This document shows positions 24,330 through 35,983 of a stretch of 64,000 nt of DNA, piece by piece. Location: the NCBI GenBank assembly GCA_003260075.1, contig QLIY01000034.1:229312-293311 (forward strand), written 5' to 3'. Every line of letters begins with the position of its first letter. The first letter of the stretch is position 1. Under the pieces are notes generated by a model. The model was not told the DNA's origin, did no database searches, and saw nothing but the letters and a program-made list of their open reading frames with translations. Source of the stretch: Phallusia mammillata (taxonomy: Eukaryota > Chordata > Ascidiacea > Phlebobranchia > Ascidiidae). The position numbers and the translations under genes were made by a program.

Positions 24330-26752
24330 ACCAAATCGTATGTATGTTGTAGAATGTTTTTGACATCAGCAATATTAGTAGAACTAAAACCATACAACTT
24401 AACACCTGTGTACTGAAACGATTTTACATAGCGCAGAGTAACTTCAATCCTTATTTGTAAAATTAAGATTTGGATAAGTTCACAAACGTCAGAAACTAGA
24501 TTAAGGCATGCTTCAAGCCAACAAAAAATCAATAGGAATGAGGTTGATTGGGGATCTTTGGCTTCGTTGTTATCATTTTTCACATTAACAAAGTTATCAT
24601 ATGGTCAACAATCTTGAGTAGGGTTCATTAAAATGTAATCGATAGTATTGATTTGCCTTCGGATTTGTGCTAGGTGATTAATATATGCATGTTGGTGGCG
24701 CGAACTTGTGCTGGATATAATGGCATGAATTTCGAATACGCAACGTTTAGTAAACTTTTACTTGGTAAACTTTAGTGAAAGCATTGGGTTAAGCCTATAC
24801 TTCAAATTGCAAATTTGTTCAAAGTGATGTGAATGCCAAAATCTTTTGTATTCGACAAAGTATTTTGGTTTTGTGGTGTGATTATATTGTACCTGATGAA
24901 GCAAACATTTTTCGCCATTTTAGCTGACTTACCCGCAATTTGCAATTAATAAGTATATCGCTAACCAGGACGTTGGAACCAATGATCAAAGTAAAAAAGA
25001 CAAACGTTGTTATTACGCTAAACGTTTTTTGGATTTTTCTGATTCCCTATTATACTGTGTGGCTAAAATAATACCCCGGCTGCACAAGTAGATTGTAATC
25101 TCTCAGCAATACTCAACTGTTATCCAAACATTTACGCGGTTTTACTGTTTGAAGCTTTGTCAGAGGAACTAAGTACTCAACTGCAATGCTTATAATATCA
25201 CATTGAATATGATTCACATCGTTTCGCAGGTGCGAATATAATTCACCGGTGATCCTGCACCGCCCAGAGTTTGTTATTTTAGGGGCACAAGGGCGGAATA
25301 ATTTCATAGCCCCATATTATGTTACCGTGTCCGGCAGTCGTATGGCATATCATAAGGAATACAACATAAACTAAGGATATACTTCAATACCTTTATTATA
25401 GACCGGACAATACAGCTCGCGATCATACGTCGCCCCTCGCTATTGTGTAGCTATTGAAGCTGACATTCCTCGAGCGTCGTGAGAAAAGATTGCGATCCCC
25501 TTTGGCTGCACTGTATGTGCCTGGGCATGGCTAGTTCCGTTGCGTATCAACCCCGAATTGTGAATGGGTTGTTGGCTTCGGCGAGTTCCTCGGCTGTGGG
25601 AACGGAATGTTCAGCTGATTTGGCTCGTTGTTTGCTTTCCGGATTTTGTGTTGTAAGTTTTATTTAAGTCACAAACGTGACAAGCTTTCTGCAACGCGAA
25701 TTCTAGAAGTTCCGGATGTATCGAAGAATTTACTAAGCTTAAATTGAATGTAGAAATCGTTTACTTTAGGAACTTTACTGCATACTATTTAATTTGCAGA
25801 TTTAGTCAGTTAGGAACACTATACACGGACTTGAAAATTAATTTAATCATAAACATTACTGCCAAAGTACTGGTGTATATAGAAGTTAGAATGTAGAACA
25901 AATTTGCAGACTTTTTAAGAAGGAAATGTGTTTTAAGTTTGTATTAGTATAGCATCTATCTATATGTAGGTATTGGGTGTTGTTTTGAGAAAACTCATTT
26001 GTCTTTGACTTATAAATTGATATCATTAGACAGGCATCATTAAATACAGACAGATGACATCCCATCAGGATTTAAAATGTTCCAAATAGTTTCCGCTGTT
26101 CACGGATGTGGTGGGTATGCAAATTGCATGTGGTCAGGTCAAGGTCATGGCCAATTTGTGAATGTATATTGCCGGATCCGTTTATGATCGACTGCAAGTG
26201 CTCGGTGTGGGAAATGCAAATTGCGTGGCTTCTTAAATGGCATGGATCGGACAACACGTCGAGCTATTTCGACTTTTTTAAATGATCGCTTAGTCTGTAA
26301 TCATACTGAAAAATTAATATAAATAGTGGTGAAAAAATCCTGATCAATTTGGCCTTACTTTTCATGAGTGTAAAGGTTTCCAATCACGCGTATAACAAAC
26401 ACACCGTCCCCGATTTAATGTGAAATATACTTATCAAACATTTGACTTTTACCACGGCGAGCTTGTATTTATAAAATTGTGTTTAGGGCTTTACAAACGT
26501 AAACGTTTACGCAAAACTGAGCTCTCTAAACGTTAAATACATGAAACTGGCGTTACAAAATGACAATAGAACACGGCGATAATGAAAAAGTGGTAACACA
26601 ACCGTGATTGAACCCCCCCCCCTCCAAAGAAGCAATTCATTTCACTAAGTTAGGCACGTTGGAACTGTGACGTAACGTCGCATTTTACCGGCTCCTCTAT
26701 AGGCTTTGTTGCGCAGTGAAACCGACTTGTTTTTAGTCAAAACTCGACTCAT

Positions 26753-26776
26753 GTTACCAACCAACCTGTTGGTAAC
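26753..26776. repeat. Perfect 9-base inverted repeat
   Basis: GTTACCAAC, a 6-base spacer, then GTTGGTAAC. It may be a dimeric protein-binding site or a small hairpin. No function can be assigned. Confidence 0.5.
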
Positions 26777-28661
26777 ACTGCTAACTCGGTGGGTTCCCAT
26801 CAGGTCAGATAACGCTGCATTTTAGAACGCTTTGCCTCGGAGGACAATGCACCCGGCGCTGTACGGGCCTTTAACTCGAAATGAAAACACGCGAGTGCCT
26901 TTGTGGCACTTTTCAACAGCTGATGCCTTGAATGGATTCGGGCTGTCCATTAGAAACTGACACACACTTGTTTGCCGTGAGAAAGGAGCTGGGCCGTGTT
27001 TTGTGGCTCGGTGCTTTTGTGTTAAGTCTGCTGGCTCTGTTTGCTGCTAAATTAGGGTTTTATTGTAATTGCAAGCTATTCGAGTTAATGCTATCCCGCC
27101 TCGAGAAGACTACCTGCCGCGATTGGAACTAGGGTCATTTGGAATAGTTATTGGGCACCTGCTAGGAGCTGTAAGTAGAAAAAAAGTGTTTAATGAAGTG
27201 TTAAAATAAAATGCAACAACCAAATCAGTAGTCATAATTTTGTTTAAAGTTAGCAATAAGAAATGCGAAACTCAATAGTTCGACCGATTGCTCTAAATGT
27301 AGCTATGATTTATTATTCAAATTATTGTGCATTGCAAGGAGGGTGTGATTTAATGGAAAGTGTAGTTTGAAACAGTGACGATAATTTATTACGGGTAGTC
27401 GTAAACGTTAATTGCCAAACCCAAAGCAGTCTGCATTGTGACAAGGTAAAAATTGCGTTTTGTAAAGATTTACGAAGCGCAGTTTACACAGTAGAGATTT
27501 TTTTGGTCAAAAATAGATTAAGAAAAATTTAGATCGATTAAAACTGAAACAATTCTGTTTTTAAAACCGTGTCCAACAATTGATGGCGTTACTTAAGATT
27601 TTTTTTAGCAGCATATGTTATTCACGCTCACCTATTTGCGGTTACCGCAGCAAAGTAGCACAGTGTGACTTCGTCGAAAGCATATAAGTCTCCTCCTTCT
27701 TATCAATAATTTACGTTGAAGTATGAGATGATGTCCGGACGTTGTGGATTACAATGCGTTGGTTTCATGGGAGGTCGGTGTACGAAACCTGCGGTGAGAT
27801 AAAGCGTGCAAATTAATTTTTTTCAGACATTTTTTCGGTGGTTGCAAGATTAAAATTTGACGGGACTATATCGTTTTCTGCTGTAGTGTAAACAAACCAT
27901 GGTATTTTGATACATAATGTAGATATTGATTGCAGTCTATAAACTACAAGCCATCAATCGCATTATAATGTGACGTGTTGTTACAAAGCACGTTGCACAT
28001 AAAACCGAGCCATATGCGACTAAACTTAGTTATAAGACACATTTTCAACCATTGTTGCATTGATCGAAAACAGTTTTAACGGCCAACTTAATTTGGCGAA
28101 ATTTTAAACAACCCAGGCTCAATTGTATTCAGGTTATTTCGTAAGGCATTGGCCGCTAAGCTGGTTGCTTTAAACTTCAACAAAGTTTATCGTTTCATCT
28201 TATTTACTGCGTCAGTTGGGCGGTCTATGCCGTCAGCAAGTCACAATGTTTTTCTCGGAAGCCTTACTACAGAGTTGATAGCCTGTTGACTTGACAAGTT
28301 TAAAAGTTAGCGAGTCGCCTCGGGGACCAAACCGCTTGTTGAGAAAAGCGCAGTTCGTTGGCAACAACTTCTCGCCTATTGGCTCAGTGCCAAACGTAGT
28401 GCAGCCATTGCACAGTCAGCAAGAGTAAGTTTTTGAATCAGGTTTTTGCTTGTCTTAAGAGAAATGTAAGAAAAGATAGAGAACTTGTTTCGTTTTGTGA
28501 CCAAGTAAAAATTATGGCTACATTGCCGATATCGGTGATATGATGATGTATAATTGCAGATTTGTATAGTTGATGTGTAGTTGCAGACTTGTGATGCTGA
28601 ATGTACAATGTATGCTAAAAATAGCAAATTGGTATTGCTGCCGCATATGGAAATGATACCG

Positions 28662-28679
28662 TATCGTACTGGTACGATA
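28662..28679. repeat. Perfect 8-base inverted repeat
   Basis: TATCGTAC, TG, GTACGATA. A short dyad in otherwise AT-rich noncoding sequence, with no matching protein site that I recognise. Confidence 0.5.
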
Positions 28680-29135
28680 TATTTTCATATCGCTCCCAGG
28701 TTATTATGCGATAACAGAAAGTTATTTGAAAGTAATTTCAGGCAATGTTTGACAGGCAATGCTTTCAGAGTTGACTTACACAAAAGCAATTGCTTTGAGT
28801 CTTTATGCCATTAACAATACGCAAGGTGTGCTGTGGTTAATAAACTACTCTTGGTGGGTAGAAATAATGGTAATTTACGTTCTGTTTAGCATTCAGTTAA
28901 AGCTAGTAAAGAATACCACAGGTGTGTAGCATAACTATATGGAAACAAAACGCAAATTTTGATCCTAATTTCGCTACTTTTAATGGCATCGTGCGAACAA
29001 AAGGTGTGTCAAAGAAAAGGTTGCAAACATTATGACAAGGGAAGGTCTCATTATGCCTGACCTAGAGCTAAATTAGTGGGACGTATGTTCATTAGCTAGG
29101 TACAGGTGCTAATCAATCGAGACGACAAATCCAGA

Positions 29136-29199
29136 ATCGATTTTGAACTCAGTTTGAATCGGCGAGATTTTGAATTGATGGAATCGATATGGCATCGAT
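29136..29199. promoter_or_regulatory. Cluster of three ATCGAT sites
   Basis: ATCGAT occurs at 29136-29141, 29183-29188 and 29194-29199, with related ATCGA and AATCGG words just upstream. Such clustering of a 6-base palindrome is unusual and could mark a binding region, but no factor is implied by the sequence alone. Confidence 0.25.
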
Positions 29200-30944
29200 T
29201 GACACATGTACAATTGCTTGCGGAAAGGTTTGGGCTAAGCTTTAGCTTTGCAATGGTACCTTGTGCAAATCCTACAGTGTTATAAGGCTTCACTGTAGCC
29301 TTTGAAGTGTGATGGTGTGGATTTACGAAATGGTTTCAAGACTGTGTTTTTCTGAGTTGAAATATAGGCCTGTTGATGTTGAAAGGGATTTTAGCAGCGT
29401 ACTTTGTAAACATATACAATGCTTGCAACGATTTCCCAACAATAATGTAAATATAATGACAGGGTCATATAAATAAAGTACCCGTTGCCGCTTGAAAGCC
29501 TATATGTGTTCATGCCGAGTTTGTTTTTGTTAGATTGTTTTTGTTTTATTTTTGCGTTTTATTGTTTAGTTAAATTTTAACAATTTGTTTTTTATGTCTA
29601 TGCTTTTCATTTTAGTGCAATGCAGCAACCAACAACAGAATTGTGTTGCTTAAGTGCGAAGTTGTTTCTTACAACTCGTGTCAATTGTTGGCATATAGCA
29701 AAAAGGTGGCAACTGGCACTGGGCGTTGTAAACAACGATCCCGTGACCACGTAGTGTTTTGCAAACGAGTGCAGAAGATTTATGACCGAACGATAACAAA
29801 TGCAACTATCTATTGTTGGCGTAGAGTTGAGAAAAGGGGCGTCTTCCAATTTCGCAGAATCACTAAAAGATTTTCTCACATTATTTTTCAAGTCATGTTT
29901 GCTTCAACGTGTGTGTGGTAAAAATTTGAGCAGCAAACAATTCGGAACAGGCCTGTTGGCACCAGTAGGTCGGCTGCTGGCTTGGATTAATATGTTTAGC
30001 GTTGGACGTGTTTAGGCATTCCTTTGCGGCTTATATGAGATGATTTGGCCTTAGTAGTGTCGTCGTAAGGTGAAGACAATAACTCGGTCCGTGACATATC
30101 ACGAAATTCGATTCTGCCTAATATCGTCGCTTTAACCTTAAACTTTGTCCAATTTGTATTTGGGAGGTTGTTAATTTTGTTTTGTCGCGTGGAATGGTAT
30201 TAATTTAGAGTGTAAACGTGCAATTAACTAGTTGTCTGGTCAATGTAGTCGATCGAAGCTATTTGTTTGGCAAATCAATCCAGAAGAGCAAATTAAACAA
30301 GTTTGGTACATAGAGATATGTCTCACTGTTAAAGAGATATATGTGATACCGCAAATGTATCGCATTTTATCTCGAATATTACCAAAACTGCCAGAGAGCT
30401 TATCTATTGTGAATATACCTCAGTACTCGTCGCAAGTTCCGTGGTCGTTTTGCTTTTCAACAAACTGCTTTGAAAACTTTGTAAATGCTCCAAATTTGAG
30501 TTTGTTTTAATAGCATTCTTAAGTGTTGAAAAGATAACCCATCTTCAAAACGCTGTAAAGCTTTGCGTTTTTTGCCTTTTTTTGTAGTTGTATAAACTCT
30601 GTACCAAGCCAGATCTCATGTGGTTTTCACCTGCTGTCAAAACATGCCTACCGCACGCGTTTGGACTTGTCCGCTTCGTATTTAGCAAGCGCATTGCGCC
30701 ACTTAATCCAATACAAAGCGCATAAACGTGACTCTGTGTGCACGTTGCAATGTTCGATATTGGCCAAGTTTAATAGGATTCAGCTGCGTTTGGTTTTATT
30801 CTGGCTGCACGGACCCTATTTTGAACTTACAAGGCCGATGTAAGACGATTTAAATCTAAGTTCCTGCCCGCTTTAACCCAGCACTCCCCAGGCTGTGGTT
30901 TCTTTTAACAGTTTGGGATTTTGGATTAAGGTTGGGTATTAGCG

Positions 30945-30960
30945 CACGTGACGTCACATG
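30945..30960. promoter_or_regulatory. Overlapping E-box/CRE composite site
   Basis: The 16-base string CACGTGACGTCACATG joins a canonical E-box (CACGTG), a full palindromic CRE (TGACGTCA) and a second E-box-like CACATG, each sharing two bases with the next. These sites bind bHLH and CREB/ATF factors in animals. The target gene is unknown; TANC starts 11.6 kb to the right. Confidence 0.4.
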
Positions 30961-33239
30961 AGTATGGATTTACGTTTGTTGTTGTTTTTTTGGAGATGGA
31001 TTGTGGATTGAAGATGACTTGCAAAAAAGAATTTCTGAAACCTATTTTTGTTGTCTTTTTTATTGGTGTTTTACAATACCTAAAATACCAATTGAATTTG
31101 TTCTATATTTTCAGTAAGGCAGAGCTTCAATGTTTGTCTGAAAACACTCATTGTAAATTTGTAAGAAAACCCATAGCGTTTTCCAAATAACTCTTTGTTA
31201 TTGATCATGTATTTCAGTGTCCGGTGTTTTTGGTCACGTAGATATAACACATTCCAAAAAAGCTAGTCACATGAGCAACCAAGCACAAAAATATCGCCTA
31301 TCGAAAGATCAGGGCATCATCGGCGTCAATTGGTTATAAGTCAGACCCTATAAATTACCCTTAAAGTCTGGTGCGTGACTTTAGAAGTGCGGTGACGTTG
31401 ATTCCGACGTTCTGTCTCCTCGTCACGCGCACAGGAATTGTAAAACTGCCGGAAAGATTTTTATCTCGATCGCGTTCACAACATTCCACTGCAAAATGAA
31501 AGTAGCGGATCGAGTGAAAAACGCGGCCGTTTGTTAATTATGCACAACAGACCGCTGCGGGGCGTCTTTCTCTCCCAGTCGAGCGGATCTCAGATTCGGG
31601 CCAGCGCAGTTAAAGTATGCGCGATTGTAAGTAAGAGCGAGCCAGCTAGCCACATGGCAACCGTATTCGGTCGTTGCTGCTCGGCGTTTTTTGGATTTAT
31701 AAAAAGTGATTTGTAAGAGATGATGGATGAACTTGGATATACTCGAAAGTTGAACTGGAGGTAGATGGAAAAAAGATGTGTTTTGTTAGAGAAGCAGATG
31801 TTTTGTTTTATTAGAGTGCACAGTGCAGAGCTAAAACTACATAGGCATGCGAGATTGACCTACTGGATGTGCTACATTTGTTGTAGGACAGAATTACATT
31901 TGTTGATGTTTTTTTGTCAGTTGTTCTTGTTTTGGTAACGGTTTCATAACGATGGAAAGTTAACTATATTAAAAACTCAGTGTGCGTTGAATACAAGTCG
32001 ACCGCGTCTTGTTTTTGCTTTAAATCGAAATAAAGTACCAAATTTTTCTTTGCGGTTTGATAACAGCCTATTTGGGGCGTTCTCTATTATGAAATACTTG
32101 CTATCAGTAAAGTAGTGGAACCGGTTTTGATTCGCTATTAGCACATGCGAAAATCACCCTCAACCAAAAGTATCGCGATAGTCATACTTTGAGTCAGTTT
32201 TCCAGATTAGCTAAAAATATTTCCCAGAGCCTCGTGGTCAGCCGACGGAACGCCCAGTCAGTATTTTCGGATCGCGATTGCGCAAGGCCGCCGACACATT
32301 TCGCTTGACTTCACTCGTTGGCGATACAAGCCACGACTTTGAAGTATCGATGGTTTACGCCGTAGCGGGCTTATGAAAACACTCCGACTGGAGGCAGGCA
32401 TTTTAATTGGCGGCTTGTGGGATCTCACTATGGCAACCCACATCCATGACGACAATGCAATAGCAGTTCATACACGGCAATGAGAACAGGCTTAATTAGC
32501 CGCAGCAATGTTGCGTTTTAGGAACATGGTATTACGCCAACGTGTAAAGATCGGAAACCCAATTTTCACAAACTCGGCCGTCGAATATGTCAAGTGGTGC
32601 ACGGAGCTTAATGACGGGTCATGTGGACTTCAAGGACTACGAGTCGAATCTACATGGCCTAGGTAGCATCCTATTGCGTGCAACCATTGTTGCTTTGCGA
32701 GGAAGTGTGTTGAGTGGCCGCGTGTCCGACTTTGTGTAGTCTTTTGTGTCTTCTTGTCATTCAACCTCTGTCACCTGTCGTGACCCGTGTGGTTTCGCCC
32801 GATAATGTCCACCCTTGGCCGGTTGTGTACGCCGAGACTGACTGACTTGCGGACAACGGTGCTTGAAATAAATAGCGGTATACGTGTGCGGATTGTGTGT
32901 TTTTAATTGTTACTGGGCGGTTTTCATGGGCCTTGCTTGCTTTCCAATATAAACCTCACGCAAAAAATGTTAGCAGTGCCCGTAAATAGACAGTGTCCGA
33001 ACGCGTAATTGAGGACTGACCAAATGTGATTAAGACATGGAAAATTAGTCACATTAGCCAAACACATCTGATATTCCTGATATTGGTTATTGCCACAAAA
33101 TATTACGTAACATAGGTTTCATTTAAATATCATAAGTTCCCCAGGCAATAGCGGCACCCGGTGCGCAAAATGCCTAAATTTAACCCCAAGGCAACCTGCC
33201 CCTGACGCACAAACTCCACGTAGACGCGTACCGTGCTTA

Positions 33240-33247
33240 TGACGTCA
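33240..33247. promoter_or_regulatory. Consensus CRE (TGACGTCA)
   Basis: A full palindromic cAMP-response element in noncoding DNA. Other full copies occur at 9683-9690 (in a GULP intron) and 17269-17276. Function is not demonstrated. Confidence 0.25.
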
Positions 33248-34200
33248 TAAATCTTTAGCAGGTGACCGTTAATGAAAAGCCCTTTGTATCGGATTGCAAA
33301 TCCTGATGAGGGTGTATTGTACCGGACGGGCAAGTAAACTAATGCGATTAATTTCGGGCTTGAACTATGTACATTTTGTGTTTTCCGCTTGTAAGGAAGG
33401 GCATGTGTAGTTTTGTAGACATCCCAGTATATTCTGGGCGGTCTGCGTCGCAGAGATCCGGAGTTTATTTTTGATTACAAAAACTGTCGGATTATGGTTG
33501 ATTGATCACTTAGCTGCTGGCCCGCGTATTGCCAGCAAAACAATGGATAAAAATGAAACGAATTTTGTCTGTGCATTATCTTGGCCCTGTCTGCTGTGTA
33601 AGCGAAGGAATGTATTGGAAGCTATGTTTAACAGTTGTGTAATGAAACGATACAAATCTTTCGCTACTTGATGTTGGCATTGTGTTATGTTGAAATTACT
33701 TGGAGTGTTGAACGACGGAGGAGTGTTTCTTCTGTCCAAAATCGTTGGACTTTTAGCAAGAGTGCAAAGATGTTTTTGTCTGTTTTATTTGCAAAATCAT
33801 GTTTTAGTTTACCATGGAGATGTTTTGCTGCCTCTGTAAGAAAATATGTCAACCAAGGTTCATGTCCTTGACAATAATTGCTCATACCAAAGTTAACAAC
33901 TTAATTTTGTGGCTTGTTTAAAAGTCGTTAAACTCGGTCTCTGTGTCCCAATCAGACGCATAAAACCACAACGTTGATTGCTGAAGTTTACGGGTTCGCG
34001 CTTCGTATTTTATCGCCCTTTTGGATTTACTCCCCGCGGCGATAGAAGCCGTCGCTTTTCGCGCTCCACTTCTCTGTGTCACGAAAGTGTACTCGACACC
34101 ATTTCAAGTCGCACTAACTTTAAAACGCTTTTCTGCCAAATGTAAACCAAACTCTCCCCTTTTAACAAACACCGGTCGAATAAACAGGGAATTAGATTAT

Positions 34201-34480
34201 ATTTGAATAAGAAAATACCTCTAACTTACAGGTTTGGAGAAATATTTCGATAACTTATAAAAGAATATGGGATTGTTTTTGAAACTGCAACAAACTCCTA
34301 TCAAAATAATAATAGTTTACATTCTATTTGAATAAGGAAATAACCGTAATAGGTTTTGGAGAAATATTCGAAAACTTGAAAAAGTTTATTATGCATGATT
34401 TTCCTTTCGGATAAAAGGTTGGCTATCTAAACCATAATAATCAAAACGGGAAGTTTACATTCTATTTGAATAAGGATCTA
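34201..34480 (+). repeat. Diverged tandem repeat, period about 125-138 bases
   Basis: ATTTGAATAAG recurs at 34201, 34326 and 34464. The first two copies also share a following GGTTT(T)GGAGAAATATT(T)CGA block. There are two fairly complete copies and a partial third, with indels between them. Confidence 0.65.
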
Positions 34481-35748
34481 AACGGTCCAGATGGCGTTGG
34501 CTGTGGTGGTGTTGAAATACAAACAATATTGTCTTTTCAGTAAACAGCTCACACAAGGCCGCTATCGATATTTGTGTGGGCGCAGCTGCGTTAAATGTTA
34601 GTTGGACATTCCATTCGTGTCGAGATTGTAATCTTGGACGTCAAATAAATTCTTGCTTGGTTCCGCACTGTAGCAGTTGCACTAGCTTCCGCAAAGATAA
34701 GAAAGCGATTTAAAGCCATTGCCTGCAATATTAAGCACTCCAGATAATACCAAAAAATCCGGAGAGTTTTGACCTTATGTCAACATCTATTGGTTGCAGA
34801 TAAAACGATTACATATATAGGCCGGGGTGGCATTGCTGTTTGCAAAACCGTATAAAGCGTTTCATCGAATAAGCTCCTCTGTATGGACCGAGGTTTTTCC
34901 TCTGTGAGCGCCGCGATTTTTTGGCTTTTGAAACGCGCCTGACCGAACACTTCACGAAGATTAGGGAACTCTGCACAATGGGAAAGGTGCTGGAGAGGGT
35001 GAATTGTTTGCCGGTGGAATTTGGAACGATTTCGGAATGTCAGCTGTTTAGTTGCTGGCATCTCGAATGTTCTTAAGCACCAAATTGAATTATACTTTAT
35101 ACACAAGGCATGGTTAAATGAAACTTGTACTGGTTGTGAAACTTGTACTACGTAAAATCCGTTAAAGAAAATGTTGGAATCTGAAAGCAACACATGCATA
35201 GGTCCAGTAACCTGGGTTCAACAGTTCAATTTTGCTGCCTTTGTCCTTCTAAACCACCCAATCACTTGTGTCTACCAGCAGGGGTTTGGTTTTATGACTA
35301 CCGGGACAACCGGGACAACCGGCGAACTACAGTAAAACCCGGTCGTGAAAAGCGAATTGCCTTTATTGAAAGTCTTGTTGCTTATCTGTTCATATGCCAG
35401 AAAGGTTTTTTATTTCACTCTTCACGACATAAACATACCAAGTCCTTAAAGTGCCAACTCGCTAGGGACTTTTATAATGTTATAGCAAAGCGCTCCATTG
35501 GCAGTTTTTTCACAAACTGACACCACCTGAATGAAAACAGTTCCCAATAGGGCCAACGCGTTAGCCAGAAAATATGCGGTCAGTCAACCTATAAGTTCTT
35601 TCATTCCAGTGGGATCACATGCCATTCAAGCAAAGTTTCACATCCCCAGGGGGTTTTACACCATTTCGCGGTAGATCAGTGTAAACCACGGCAAAATTTA
35701 AACTGACACATGTACTTTTAATAGTTTGGTTACGGCGATGTAATAGAA

Positions 35749-35983
35749 CAGTGGTCGGCAACCGCCGGTCCGCGGCCCGGTACCGGTCCGCGAGGAGTTC
35801 GTTACAGGGCCGTACAAATTTTCAGGTAAAATGCTATGAAACATTTTGCCCATATATCCCGGGATTGATAAACTAATTTATGCGTTTTTATTGCTGAATA
35901 TTTGTAGTTTTTTGAAGACCGGTCGGCGATAAAATTTTAGGTTCAAAAACGGTCCGCCGTGCAAAAAAGGTTGCCGACCCCTG
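35749..35983. mobile_element. hAT-type miniature element with 8-base target duplication
   Basis: The ends CAGTGGTCGGCAACC and GGTTGCCGACCCCTG are near-perfect inverted repeats typical of hAT transposons. Flanks are TAATAGAA (35741-35748) and TAATAGGA (35984-35991), a 7-of-8 duplication. The 235-base body is GC-rich at its left end (CCGGTCCGCGGCCCGG) and noncoding. Confidence 0.85.

Noticed and set aside
26613..26622. Short poly-C run
   Set aside because: Only about ten bases in noncoding DNA, with no effect on a gene and no sign of an element border.
30232..30510. 92-codon plus-strand frame
   Set aside because: It lacks an ATG near its start, contains no motif and has no supporting splice or promoter signal.
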